A DNA stretch of 64,000 nucleotides, from assembly GCA_029259355.1 (NCBI GenBank), contig JAPDIZ010000002.1, positions 310,001 to 374,000 on the forward strand, read 5' to 3'. This stretch comes from Candidatus Bathyarchaeota archaeon (lineage in GTDB: Archaea > Thermoproteota > Bathyarchaeia > JAPDIZ01). This document shows positions 45,347 to 54,549 of the stretch, in pieces. Under the pieces are notes generated by a model. That model was given only the letters and a program-made list of their open reading frames with translations, was not told the origin of the DNA and ran no database searches. The position numbers and the translations under genes are program-made. The first letter of the stretch is position 1; every line of letters starts with the position of its first letter.

Positions 45347-45914
45347 TCACATCCAGATGCGCCTTACTACGTATTCAGCACCAGCTTCTTCCAAAAACTT
45401 AGTCACCTTTCTCAGGTGTTTGAAGGGAACGAGGATTACGCCTCTACCCACTTTAACACCCTCTACCTCGTCCAAAAGACCGGGGTATCTGTACCTTCCC
45501 TCGCGCCGCCCCTCAAGCCTCTGCACAAAAACCACCCCCTCCATAGGGCTCAGCTTTGGAGTGCTGTAGGTTATCAGAGCATAGGGCTTGTGTAGCTCAA
45601 ACAGCTCCCTAAGCCAAGGCTTTGCGTATAGCGTCCTTCCCTCCCACAAAGCGGGCTTGAAGAGAGGGGATTTCTTGAACTCCTCTAGGGTGAGGGCTAC
45701 TACTTGGAAGAAGAAGGGGGTTTTCTGCGGTGATTTGGTAGGCTTTACCTTGGTTTTTCCTAAGAGCTTCTTTGTTTTCGAAGATTACGAGGAGGTCAAT
45801 GTCGCTTCCCTCATCTTGCTCCCCCCTAGAGTAGCTACCAAAGAGAACAACGCCCACTACACCATCAAGCGCGCTGATGCGCTGAGCAACTTCCTCGATC
45901 TCTTCATGGATCAT
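45347..45914 (-). pseudogene. MNT-type nucleotidyltransferase, interrupted by a frameshift
   Basis: Starting at ATG 45914 (overlapping the HEPN gene stop) the protein has VVLFGSYSRGEQDEGSDIDL, the GS-x-R-G and D-x-D signature of minimal nucleotidyltransferases. At the run of five C (minus strand; 45716-45720) the frame shifts. Dropping one C gives FFFQVVALTLEEFKKSPLF and joins smoothly to LWEGRTLYAKPWLREL, ending at 45347. The restored length is ~188 residues. It pairs with the HEPN-like gene upstream, a common toxin-antitoxin layout. The shift is likely an error or a recent loss. Confidence 0.65.
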
Positions 45915-46284
45915 CCAACGAAACACCTTCTCTTTTGCTTAAAACACGCATACATTGCTCGAGCGCTGACAAAGCTCGCTCAGCTCTTTCACCATCTACT
46001 CCGCCATAGCCTAGGGCACCATAGATACCCCATAGCTCATCCCAGTAGAGCAGTAGGTCTGGGTGATGTGTTCTGAGCCAGCTACGGCGGTTTTTGTAAG
46101 CAGTTCTAGGATGCTCATGGAAATGCAAGCCCTCCTTTGAAGCACATGCCTCAACCAGTTGTTCCAAAGACTTTATGCAAAGAAGCCCTACATTGGAAAA
46201 TCTTCCCTGCCTAAACTCATCCAAAGCCCCTAAGTAATTCTCCTTCATAATCCTTGCGTGGTGTTTTGCGTCTCCATTAGCCAC
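45904..46284 (-). CDS. HEPN-like protein paired with a nucleotidyltransferase
   Basis: A 126-residue all-helical protein (ALDEFRQGRFSNVGLLCIKS, LEQLVEACASKEGLHFHEH) with an Arg/His-rich stretch (RRSWLRTHHPD) that could be the R-x4-6-H RNase motif of HEPN domains. It lies directly upstream of the MNT gene with an 11-bp overlap. HEPN/MNT pairs act as toxin and antitoxin, the transferase adding AMP to the HEPN protein in studied cases. The family assignment is moderate. Confidence 0.65.
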   Translation of the reverse strand: MANGDAKHHARIMKENYLGALDEFRQGRFSNVGLLCIKSLEQLVEACASKEGLHFHEHPRTAYKNRRSWLRTHHPDLLLYWDELWGIYGALGYGGVDGERAERALSALEQCMRVLSKREGVSLDDP

Positions 46285-46858
46285 CGCTTGTTAATTATTA
46301 ACAAAAGCTTATAGGCTTTGCTAAAACTCAATCCAAGCAATTCCCGATTCCTCCAAGGAAGCTAATCAAAAGATACACGCTATGCCATAGGAGAAATACC
46401 ACGGCTATGTCGAAAGTTGTTGAAAAGTTTTCAAGAACTACTTCTGAAGAAGCTAGAAGAGAGTAGAGCATAAGGCAGGGGAAAAGGGTTTAGTGGCAGC
46501 TTTAAAAGATCGTGATTAAGAGATTACCGAGGATAACAGATTCGCTGAAGGTGTTGATCGTTCAAAAATCCATTTTTCAGATACATCATCAAAGTAGGGA
46601 ATTTGAGGAAAAACTGAGGAGCTTTAAGCAAGCAAATCTATAGAAATAGCAGCGCATTCTTTTGCGCCTATAGCGTAGAAGAAAATTACCAGTTAGTTCG
46701 TCAAAATTGAGATGAAGCCTTCTCTCACGTCAAGATAAAGTGTTTTCTTAAGCAGACTCAACATATTTTCTATGAATGTGACGAAGCGGAATGCTGTGTT
46801 AAAAACTGTGGATAGAGTAACACTTAAAGGCAAAGCGATGTTCTTTTAGGAGAAAGCC
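46285..46858 (+). other. 574-bp gap without an intact gene
   Basis: The gap is A/T-rich and full of stops in all frames. It contains upstream signals for the chelatase gene and, at 46504-46668, a degraded copy of a sequence also found at 52698-52864. Nothing else is recognised. Confidence 0.6.
46504..46668 (+). repeat. Diverged repeat, copy A (upstream of the chelatase pair)
   Basis: Reads collinearly with 52698-52864: shared blocks include GTGATTAA/ATGATTAA, GTTCAAAAA/GTCAAAAAC, TTTGAGGAAAAA, CTGAGGAGC, TTAAGCAA and a GCGCC/ACGCC end. Translated, both give a similar peptide (REFEEKLRSFKQA here). In this copy the frame is broken by stops. It looks like a remnant of a small gene or of a mobile element. 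Confidence 0.55.
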
Positions 46859-48820
46859 TTGACGCGCCTAAGGAGACTGGTCTTTCCCTTCTCAGCCATA
46901 GTGGGCCAAGACAAGATGAAAAAAGCCCTGCTACTCAACGCCATCAACCCCAAGATAGGCGGGGTTTTGATAAGAGGGCAGAAGGGGACTGGCAAGTCAA
47001 CAGCCGTCAGAGCCTTGGCAGAACTGCTTCCTGAAATAGAGGTTGTCGCAGACTGCTCCTTCAACTGCAACCCCAAAAATCCCGCCGAGATGTGCGACAT
47101 CTGCTATGAGAGATACGCAAATGGTGAGAGCCTCCCCGTTGTTAAAAGAAAGGTGAGGATAGTAGACCTTCCCCTAAACGCCACGGTAGATAGGGTGGTG
47201 GGCACCCTAGACATCAAGAGAGCGCTGAAGGAGGGAATCAAGGCACTCGAGCCAGGTCTATTGGCTGAAGCCAACCGCGGAATACTCTACATAGACGAGG
47301 TAAACCTGCTTGACGACTACGTAGCCGATGTATTGCTGGATGCCGCAGCCAGCGGAGTAAACATAATCGAGCGCGAAGGTGTCTCCGTTTCTCACCCATC
47401 CAAATTCATTTTGGTAGGCACCATGAATCCTGAAGAGGGGGAGCTTAGACCCCAGCTCCTAGACAGATTTGGGCTACAGGTCGATGTCGAGCCCATAACT
47501 GATCCGGATCTCCAAATCGAGATAATTAAGCGGGTTGAGGAATTTAGCGAAGACCAAGAAGGATTCATCAAGAAGTATGAGGGGGAACAAGAGGAGCTTA
47601 GGAAGAAGATAGCCCTCGCACAGGAGCTTTTGCCCAAGGTTTCAATCTCAGACGACCTGCTGCATCTGATAGCGCAAGCATGCTCCGAGCTAGCTGTTAG
47701 CAATAGAGCCGGAATAGTTGTAGCTAGAACCGCCAAGACAATCGCCGCTTTCAACGGAAGGTTAGAAGTCGCTGAAGAGGATGTTAGGGAAGCGATGGAG
47801 CTAGCTCTGCCACACCGCATGAGAAAAAAGCCCTTTGAACCTCCTAAGCTACCATCTGAGCAGATTCGTAAAGTTGTGGAACAGCACCGATCGATCAATC
47901 AACAACTCCAAAGCGAGCCGCAAAACAACTCCTCCAAGCTAGAGACTCCCAGCAAAGAACAGGTTTTCCCGATTGGGCAGCCACCTCCTCTATCGCACAA
48001 CTCTAACAGGAGGCGCGTGTTAAGCAACAGCAACCATCGCTCTGGGCGCTCGCTGAGGATAAGAACCAACGATGGAAGAGGTGCCTACGTGTACGCAACC
48101 ATACCGAGAGAATCACCTAGAGACGTAGCCATCGACGCAACCATCAGAGCAGCAGCTCTAAGGGCTTTGATGGAGAAAAAGTCGACTATAGAGATTGAGG
48201 GCTGCGACCTGCGGGAAAAGGTTAGGCACAGAAGAGCCAGCAACCTAGTAGTATTCGTCGTAGACGCGAGTGGCTCCATGGCTGCTATGCGCAGAATGGA
48301 GGCCGCCAAAGGAGCGGTCTTAGAGCTTTTGAACAAAGCCTATGTCGACCGCGATCGAGTCGCCTTCATAGCTTTTAGGGGCTATGACGCAAAGCTGCTT
48401 CTACCACCAACCAACAGCGTAGAGCTTGCGGCAAAAGAGCTTGAAAACCTCCCCACTGGAGGGAGAACACCTCTCTCAGACGGCCTCTTCAAGGCGTTGG
48501 AGGTTGTGAAGAGGGAGAGAAGGGCGAAGAAATACGCTAGACCAATAGTGGTCTTGGTCACAGATGGCAAGGCAAACGTGCCGCTGGGTTATGGAACCAG
48601 CATCAAGGAGGAGGTTTCTTCTCTTTCGAGAGCTTTGCATGAGGAGGGGGCAGAGGTCGTCGTCATAGATACGCTGCCGCTAAGCCACAGAGCATTACCC
48701 TATGCACCCACCTACACATGGGATATTGTGAAAGCCAGCGACGCACGCTACCTTAGGCTTCCCGAGGTTACGGCTGAGGAGCTCTACAAAGTAGTCACCG
48801 ATTTGCACGGATGGCGGTAA
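46859..48820 (+). CDS. Fused ChlI-ChlD-type chelatase motor subunit
   Basis: Residues ~10-330 form the AAA+ part of magnesium/cobalt chelatases: Walker [10 protein letters not shown] (40-48), [13 protein letters not shown], and [19 protein letters not shown] polar linker (~335-400) follows. The C-terminal von Willebrand A domain has the MIDAS motif [11 protein letters not shown] and [13 protein letters not shown]. This merges the I and D subunits of class-I chelatases. It drives metal insertion by the CobN/ChlH-type partner encoded next, overlapping by 10 bp. The start is TTG 46859. Confidence 0.92.
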   Translation: MTRLRRLVFPFSAIVGQDKMKKALLLNAINPKIGGVLIRGQKGTGKSTAVRALAELLPEIEVVADCSFNCNPKNPAEMCDICYERYANGESLPVVKRKVRIVDLPLNATVDRVVGTLDIKRALKEGIKALEPGLLAEANRGILYIDEVNLLDDYVADVLLDAAASGVNIIEREGVSVSHPSKFILVGTMNPEEGELRPQLLDRFGLQVDVEPITDPDLQIEIIKRVEEFSEDQEGFIKKYEGEQEELRKKIALAQELLPKVSISDDLLHLIAQACSELAVSNRAGIVVARTAKTIAAFNGRLEVAEEDVREAMELALPHRMRKKPFEPPKLPSEQIRKVVEQHRSINQQLQSEPQNNSSKLETPSKEQVFPIGQPPPLSHNSNRRRVLSNSNHRSGRSLRIRTNDGRGAYVYATIPRESPRDVAIDATIRAAALRALMEKKSTIEIEGCDLREKVRHRRASNLVVFVVDASGSMAAMRRMEAAKGAVLELLNKAYVDRDRVAFIAFRGYDAKLLLPPTNSVELAAKELENLPTGGRTPLSDGLFKALEVVKRERRAKKYARPIVVLVTDGKANVPLGYGTSIKEEVSSLSRALHEEGAEVVVIDTLPLSHRALPYAPTYTWDIVKASDARYLRLPEVTAEELYKVVTDLHGWR

Positions 48821-51800
48821 CCATGTCGGGTTCGGCTAAAGCGTTTGCTGAGCTATGCGCGGTATCGACCAAGACAACGCTTGAGCCACTACTTGAGGCC
48901 ATTAGGGAATTGAACAAAGAGCTAGGCGTCAAGCTAAACCCCAAGATATTCTACACGCATCAGCTGGACGAAGCCGACGAAGCCTTGAAGCGCAGCTTCA
49001 GCAAAGCCCTATCAAACGCTGACATAGTGATCATAGACCTCAGGACGCCTACAAGCTGGTTCGTCAAGGAACTTCCCAACATCATAAACGCTGGTAAAGC
49101 CAAGGTGGTTTTGCCTCTTGTCGCGGGCAGCCCCCGCATCCTCAAGCTGCTTAAGCTAGGCAACTTCTCGGGCGAGTTCTTCGAGTCGAGGATGAAAGAG
49201 GTGGACATGGATGTCGAGTACCTCGACATGTCTAAGGTATGGAAGATGATGGAGCTCACCGAAAAAGCTGGGAAGATCCTCCCATTAGGCCCCCTCAAAC
49301 ACCTGAGAAACTGGTCTAGGTGCATCGAGTACTGGACTCTTCACGGAAAGAAAAACCTCAAGAACATGCTTCTGCTCATACTCAAGGAGTATTTTGGCGT
49401 AGAGGCTAGCCCCGAAGACCCTGTGCTCGAGGTAGTTCCCGGCTCTGTATGGGACCCCGTTGACGGAGCTTGCAAAACCCTGGAGAAGTACATCAGCGAT
49501 CGGGGGCTGGATTTCAACAACCCGACCATAGCTCTCTTCCTATACTCCGGGATGCACTTCGACCAGTGTAGGCCCGTAGCCGAACGCTTGTTTAGGGAAC
49601 TCGAGCGAGAGGGAGTAAACGTAATCCCCATCGTCGGCGCAACATCCAAGGAACTACAGAGCAACGTGGATATGCTTAGGCAAAACACGACGTTCCTCGG
49701 CAAGCCCCTCGTTGACGCAGTCGTAAACCTCCAGTGGTTTAGGCTTATGGGAGGGCCCTATGGAGGGCCTCCAGAGCCAACCTATAGCCTTTTCAACAAA
49801 CTGAACTGCTTGCTTTTCAACGGCTTGATAATGTACATGAGAGAAGTGTCGAAGTGGGAGAGAGATCAGCGAGGCATAGCTCCCGTGGAGGTGGTCACCG
49901 CCATAGCCCTCCCTGAGGCAGATGGCGCAATAGAGCCGATACCCCTTGCCGGGCTAAGCGACGACTTGGGCAAGAGAGTTGTTGTGATCGAGGATAGGCT
50001 AGCCAAGAGGGTTAGGAGAGTCTCTAGGTGGCTTAGGCTAAGGCGAAAACCCCCGAGGGAGAAAAGGGTGGCTATAGTGATCTACAACTACCCTCCGGGG
50101 GAGCACAACGTAGGCAGCGCAGACTACTTGGACGTTTTCGCCAGCTTAGAAGCCCTGCTAAAGAGGCTAGGGGAAGCTGGATACGAGGTAGAGGCCCTGT
50201 CCAAGGAGGAGCTTAAGGAACTTTTGCTGTCGCGTGGCCTCGTAAACTCGCCTCAGTGGAAGCCTCCCAAAGACCCCATCAAGCTGGGAACAAGCGAATA
50301 CGAGGACTACTTAGCAAAGCTTCCCCCTGAAATCGGGTCGCGGATCGCTGAAGCGTGGGGTCCTCTTCCAGGAAGCATAAACGTGGTTGACGACGCCTTA
50401 GTGGTTCCGGGCGTGGTTTTGGGAAACGTGTTCATCGGCATCCAACCCAGCAGAGGAGTACACGAGGAAGTGGATAAGCTATACCACAGCAAAGACCTAC
50501 CTCCCCACCACCAGTACATGGCCTTCTACCACTGGATCCAAGAGGTGTTTGGGGCCGACGCCGTCATCCATGTGGGAACCCACGGAACCCTAGAGTTTAT
50601 GCCTGGAAAGGAAGTGGGGCTCTCCTCCAGATGCTTCCCCGATCTATTGATCGGAGACCTACCCCACATCTACATCTACCACGTGACAAACCCGTCGGAG
50701 ATGACCATCGCTAAACGCAGAAGCTACGCCTACACCATAACCCACTGCTCAACTCCCTTTACAAAGGCTGACCTATACGAGGACTACGTAGAGCTCGAGG
50801 AACTCCTCCACGAGCTAAGAGAGGCTGAGGTCCAAGACCCCGAGAGGGTTGAGGTCGTCAAGAAGCTGATCGAGGAAAAGTGCGCAGAGCTCAACCTAGA
50901 GTGCTCAAGCCTCGATGAGCTAAGCGATAGGCTGTTTGAGATGAAGAGGGCTGTCGTGCCCAAGGGACTACACGTCCTCGGCCAGCGATGGAGCGACGAA
51001 GAACTCATCGACTACCTCGTCTTTGTGCTGAGATACGACAGAGAGGTGGGGTCGCTTCATAGACTCCTCGCCGAAGCACGTGGCCTAAGCTACGACGAGC
51101 TGCTCGAAAAACCCCACGCGGTGGTAGACGGCAAAAGGGCCTCCGAAGTAATCGATGAGCTGGAGGAGGAAGCCAGAACCTTTGTGTCTCTAGTCTTAAG
51201 CGGCAGAGTAAACGAGGCAATCGCAAAGCTCCCCAGAGGACTCAGGAGCGAGGCAAGGCAAATCGCCGACTTTGTGAAGGATCTAGCGACCAAGGTTTGG
51301 ATGTGCGACGAGCTAGGCTCGGTTATCAAGGCGCTAAACGGCGAATACCTGCAGCCCAGAGTAGCCGGCGACCCCCTCAGAACGCCCGAAGCCCTCCCAA
51401 CGGGAAGCCATGGATACGGCTTCGACCCCAGGCTAACACCCAGCAAAGCAGCCTACCTTAGAGGAGTCAAGATAGCTGAGGAAACGCTGAAGAGGTTTAG
51501 AGAGAAGCACGGCCGATACCCCGAAACCGTGGGCGTAGTCCTCTGGGGCTTCGAAACCATGGGAACACGAGGCGAAACCATAGGCCAAATACTCCACTAC
51601 CTAGGCGTAAGGGTTGTGAGAAAACACGGGCCCTGGACCACTGACCTAGAGGTAATACCGCTCGAGGAGCTGGGCCGCCCCAGAATCGACGTGGTGGTTA
51701 CTATTTGCGGAATCTTCAGAGACACCTTCCCCAACCTAATCACCCTATTAGATAGGGCCGTTAGGCTTGTGGCAAACCTAGAGGAACCCACCGAGATGAA

Positions 51801-52569
51801 CTACGTGAGAAAACACCTCCTTGAGGCCGAAGGCTCCTACGGCGCCGACTCAGCGATAAGGATCTTCGGCCCCAAAGACGGAGCCTACAACACGAGGCTA
51901 ACCGACATGATAGAGTCATCGGCTTGGAACAGCGAAGAAGAGCTAGCTAAGACATACGTCGAAGACATGATGTATGGCTATGGGGAAAACGTGGAGGCCA
52001 AGCCGCTAAACGAGCTGTTCAAAGCCCTACTATCGAAGATAGACCTCGTCAGCCAAGTGAGATACGCCCACGAATACGAGGTAACCGACCTCGACCACTA
52101 CTACGAGTTCCTAGGAGGGCTGAAGAAGGCTGTTGAAAGCCTCAGAGGCCAAAAGGTAGACGCGACGTGGATAGACACCACGCTCGAGAAAGAGAGGCTC
52201 AGAGACCTATCCGAAGCCATAGACCACGCAGTCCGCACAAGAATCCTCAACCCAAAGTGGATAGACACCATGCTAGAACACGGCTACGACGGAGTACGCG
52301 AAATCGCCAAAAGAGTAGAGTACGTGCTGGGGCTGGCAGCAACCACCAACGAAGTGCCAAACTGGGTGTGGGACAAAATCGCTGAAAAATACCTCTTCAA
52401 CCAAGAAACCAGAGAGAAGATGGCGAAAGAAAACCCTTGGGGCGTACACGAAATAGCCAAAAGACTATACGAAGCCCACGCAAGAAGCTACTGGAAAACC
52501 ACCGAACAAACAATCGAAAAACTAAGAGAAATATTCGGAGAAATCGAAGAACTCCTAGAAGAAACCTAA
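48811..52569 (+). CDS. CobN/ChlH-family metal chelatase catalytic subunit
   Basis: 1252-residue tetrapyrrole-binding subunit that inserts a metal using the ATPase encoded upstream. [20 protein letters not shown] (about residue 587) is the family hallmark. [40 protein letters not shown] and the end [20 protein letters not shown] are also conserved. The substrate is either a corrin precursor (cobalt, for B12) or another tetrapyrrole; no cobalamin, chlorophyll or F430 genes are nearby to decide. The last ~350 bp shift toward A- and C-rich codons. Confidence 0.92.
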   Translation: MAVTMSGSAKAFAELCAVSTKTTLEPLLEAIRELNKELGVKLNPKIFYTHQLDEADEALKRSFSKALSNADIVIIDLRTPTSWFVKELPNIINAGKAKVVLPLVAGSPRILKLLKLGNFSGEFFESRMKEVDMDVEYLDMSKVWKMMELTEKAGKILPLGPLKHLRNWSRCIEYWTLHGKKNLKNMLLLILKEYFGVEASPEDPVLEVVPGSVWDPVDGACKTLEKYISDRGLDFNNPTIALFLYSGMHFDQCRPVAERLFRELEREGVNVIPIVGATSKELQSNVDMLRQNTTFLGKPLVDAVVNLQWFRLMGGPYGGPPEPTYSLFNKLNCLLFNGLIMYMREVSKWERDQRGIAPVEVVTAIALPEADGAIEPIPLAGLSDDLGKRVVVIEDRLAKRVRRVSRWLRLRRKPPREKRVAIVIYNYPPGEHNVGSADYLDVFASLEALLKRLGEAGYEVEALSKEELKELLLSRGLVNSPQWKPPKDPIKLGTSEYEDYLAKLPPEIGSRIAEAWGPLPGSINVVDDALVVPGVVLGNVFIGIQPSRGVHEEVDKLYHSKDLPPHHQYMAFYHWIQEVFGADAVIHVGTHGTLEFMPGKEVGLSSRCFPDLLIGDLPHIYIYHVTNPSEMTIAKRRSYAYTITHCSTPFTKADLYEDYVELEELLHELREAEVQDPERVEVVKKLIEEKCAELNLECSSLDELSDRLFEMKRAVVPKGLHVLGQRWSDEELIDYLVFVLRYDREVGSLHRLLAEARGLSYDELLEKPHAVVDGKRASEVIDELEEEARTFVSLVLSGRVNEAIAKLPRGLRSEARQIADFVKDLATKVWMCDELGSVIKALNGEYLQPRVAGDPLRTPEALPTGSHGYGFDPRLTPSKAAYLRGVKIAEETLKRFREKHGRYPETVGVVLWGFETMGTRGETIGQILHYLGVRVVRKHGPWTTDLEVIPLEELGRPRIDVVVTICGIFRDTFPNLITLLDRAVRLVANLEEPTEMNYVRKHLLEAEGSYGADSAIRIFGPKDGAYNTRLTDMIESSAWNSEEELAKTYVEDMMYGYGENVEAKPLNELFKALLSKIDLVSQVRYAHEYEVTDLDHYYEFLGGLKKAVESLRGQKVDATWIDTTLEKERLRDLSEAIDHAVRTRILNPKWIDTMLEHGYDGVREIAKRVEYVLGLAATTNEVPNWVWDKIAEKYLFNQETREKMAKENPWGVHEIAKRLYEAHARSYWKTTEQTIEKLREIFGEIEELLEET

Positions 52570-52697
52570 GACAAACAACCCACCACAACCATTCAGTGAC
52601 AGCCAACTCAAGAAAGCTTTTGCCACAACCCACTATATCAACCAAGCTTAGCTCAAGAGCTATGAAAAAACTAAGTACCAGTAGAGACCCTCAGTAA

Positions 52698-52864
52698 TTC
52701 AAAGGCCATGATTAAAGAGGTTTCCAAGGTGGTAAATCCGCTAAGAGCATTAATTAGTCAAAAACCCGTCTTCAATAGGCACATCGAAGTAGAGGAGTTT
52801 GAGGAAAAAGCTGAGGAGCCTTAAGCAACAGCTCTACATAAACAGCAACGATACTCTCTACGCC
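52698..52864 (+). repeat. Diverged repeat, copy B (downstream of the chelatase pair)
   Basis: Companion of 46504-46668 in the same orientation. From ATG 52708 it reads KEVSKVVNPLRALISQ, then VEEFEEKAEEP and a stop. A one-base change after GAGGAAAA would extend it as LRSLKQQLYINSNDTLYANV. So it may be the better-kept copy of a small gene. It ends 5 bp before the convergent PIN gene. Confidence 0.55.
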
Positions 52865-52868
52865 AACG

Positions 52869-53231
52869 TTAGCAGATTAGGCTCGAAGAAGCCAACACCC
52901 TAAGAAAAATGAACTGATTTCGGTCAATCTCACTAAGCAGCGTGGCAATCACACCAATTTCGGCTTCGTCAAGCCCAAGAACTTGATTCTTAATATCTTC
53001 TACCCTCTGCTGCGAAGAAGCATGTTCCAAAGCATTTTCCAGTATACGCCTCAACGCGCTTCGAGTCTCTGGCCTACCCCTTTCAAAGAGCTCATTTGCT
53101 ACGGCTCTAGGTATTACAAGAGAAAAACAGGCCTTCTCAAGCTCCAAAACCTTGTCGTACAAACCGAGTTGCGCAAAAACAATGATAGCTGAGGAATCAA
53201 ATACCAAAAACGCCTTTTTTCGGCTATGCAA
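52869..53231 (-). CDS. PIN-like toxin, COG2405 type (possibly C-terminally truncated)
   Basis: LVFDSSAIIVFAQLGLYDKV starts like PIN proteins that pair with UPF0175 antitoxins. VIPRAVANELFERG and VLGLDEAEIGVIATLL give the next acidic positions. The family usually continues with a DD-x-x-A-R segment, but here the protein ends in LRVLASSSLIC, so the last catalytic strand may be missing. It overlaps the upstream UPF0175-like gene by 8 bp. It may be inactive or frame-damaged near 52920. Confidence 0.65.
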   Translation of the reverse strand: MHSRKKAFLVFDSSAIIVFAQLGLYDKVLELEKACFSLVIPRAVANELFERGRPETRSALRRILENALEHASSQQRVEDIKNQVLGLDEAEIGVIATLLSEIDRNQFIFLRVLASSSLIC

Positions 53232-53829
53232 GGCCGAAGTCCTCTAATGAAGCCTCAAAAGGCTTAATTCCTCGCTTCTTCGCCTCCTCCAACATCTCCT
53301 CAACACTCACACCAGCAAGCTTAGCAGCCATGCCCAAGCTCACAACTCCTCTTGAAAGTATTCTCAAAGCAATCTGTCGCCGGCGAGACATTATTCTATC
53401 AAACACATCTGACTTCTCAACATACTCAGGATAATTAACGTAGATATATAGTAAGAGCTCCTCCTGATTAAGCTCCTCTAAAAATCCTTTAACTCGCGAC
53501 AAAAGATCTCTGAAATCGGGTGGCAGAGCTTCCCACTCAGAGCTTACCTTAGCCAAGCCTTCACTAGTAAGACTAATCCTACCTCCATGAACAACTTCAA
53601 CCAACCTATAGTCTCGCAAAGCGCTCAACGCATCATCAACCAGCTCGCTGTACGGACCCTTTTTATATCCCTTAAGCTCTGCTTTTTCCCTCAGCTTCTC
53701 CAAACCCCTAGACAAGACAAAAAGCTCCTTCTGCAGATGGAGCTGGCTAGCCACTCCCTGCCTAGGAGGTGCATACAACAAGAACATAATGTATTCTTCT
53801 ATCCTAAACTCCTCAGACACCATAAACAC
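53224..53829 (-). CDS. UPF0175-type antitoxin fused to an N-terminal winged-helix-like domain
   Basis: The C-terminal ~55 residues (ALRILSRGVVSLGMAAKLAG, VSVEEMLEEAKKRGIKP) match the UPF0175 helix-turn-helix antitoxin pattern. The N-terminal ~95 residues (LLYAPPRQGVASQLHLQKEL, KGPYSELVDDALSALRDYRL, GGRISLTSEG) resemble a winged-helix sensor-like domain seen on archaeal antitoxins. Ordinary UPF0175 proteins have ~90 residues; this has 201. It overlaps the PIN gene, supporting a toxin-antitoxin pair. Confidence 0.7.
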   Translation of the reverse strand: MFMVSEEFRIEEYIMFLLYAPPRQGVASQLHLQKELFVLSRGLEKLREKAELKGYKKGPYSELVDDALSALRDYRLVEVVHGGRISLTSEGLAKVSSEWEALPPDFRDLLSRVKGFLEELNQEELLLYIYVNYPEYVEKSDVFDRIMSRRRQIALRILSRGVVSLGMAAKLAGVSVEEMLEEAKKRGIKPFEASLEDFGLA

Positions 53830-54183
53830 CCTACCAAAACTACTACGCTTATACAGACCTTAATAAGCAGATAAACCTGAAGTAGATGGAGAATTGACTA
53901 CAGCACCCGATCTCTTAGCAAGAGCAGTAGAGATCAGAATAAGGGGGAAGAAAAACTCTTACCTTAAAGCGAGTATTAACAAGCAGCCACAGCCTTTTGT
54001 TCTTCACAGAACACCTATCAAAAAACTCATACATCAAATCTCGTCAACAATGGTCATCACCATCCTTTCCACATTTAATAAGCAGCCTACTTTACATAAC
54101 TCCTTAAAATTCCTAAGTCGGACAATTATTGCAATCCAGCTCTAATTCTTGTAACAGTCATATAGGCTAGCTAGTTGGGGATT
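53830..54183 (+). other. 354-bp gap without a supported gene
   Basis: A/T-rich sequence between two minus-strand units. A plus-strand stretch from 53894 reads DLLARAVEIRIRGKKNS before losing protein character, possibly a gene remnant. The start-proximal part holds promoter signals for the gene at 53829. No RNA gene, repeat array or terminator stands out. Confidence 0.5.
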
Positions 54184-54549
54184 TCATTCCAGTATTGACT
54201 TACTGATGTCCTCATAGCTCTTAACGACATAAACACGAGACTTCATCAGAGCTTTTTGCGCATAGCCATCGATTCTCCCCCTAGAGCAGTGAACAAAAAC
54301 TTTAACGATTTTATGCGGTTGGTGTTGAGACACAAGGACTGAATAGGAGTCCTGCAGCTGCTTGATTGCTTTGTTTGCATCACTTAGTGTGATACGCCCA
54401 TCTTTAGCTTCAACGAGTATCAGAAGATCTTTTACGGAATCCCTTATAACCAGATCACAGCCCCACCCATATGCCCTATCAAACCTCCAAGCATGGGAGC
54501 CAGAGCTACAGTAGACCCTGCAGCGGTTAACACGAATGTTTATTGGCAC
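54184..54549 (-). CDS. Small PD-(D/E)xK-like nuclease partner of the ATPase gene
   Basis: 121 residues. GWGCDLVIRDS followed by LLILVEAKDGRI gives Asp32 and the Glu47-x-Lys49 pair, spaced as in a PD-(D/E)xK core. A helix (LSDANKAIKQLQDS) follows, as in Holliday-resolvase- or restriction-like folds. The C-terminus (SRVYVVKSYEDISKSI) resembles the strand-helix end. GTG 54549 overlaps the ATPase stop by 10 bp, so the two proteins are made together. A nuclease role is inferred from these motifs; no close family is recognised. Confidence 0.65.
   Translation of the reverse strand: MPINIRVNRCRVYCSSGSHAWRFDRAYGWGCDLVIRDSVKDLLILVEAKDGRITLSDANKAIKQLQDSYSVLVSQHQPHKIVKVFVHCSRGRIDGYAQKALMKSRVYVVKSYEDISKSILE

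Noticed and set aside
52167-52270. 14-bp exact repeat GTGGATAGACACCA inside cobN, 90 bp apart
   Set aside because: Both copies encode similar in-frame motifs (WIDTTLE, WIDTMLE); the second is conserved in the family, so this is most likely protein-level similarity.
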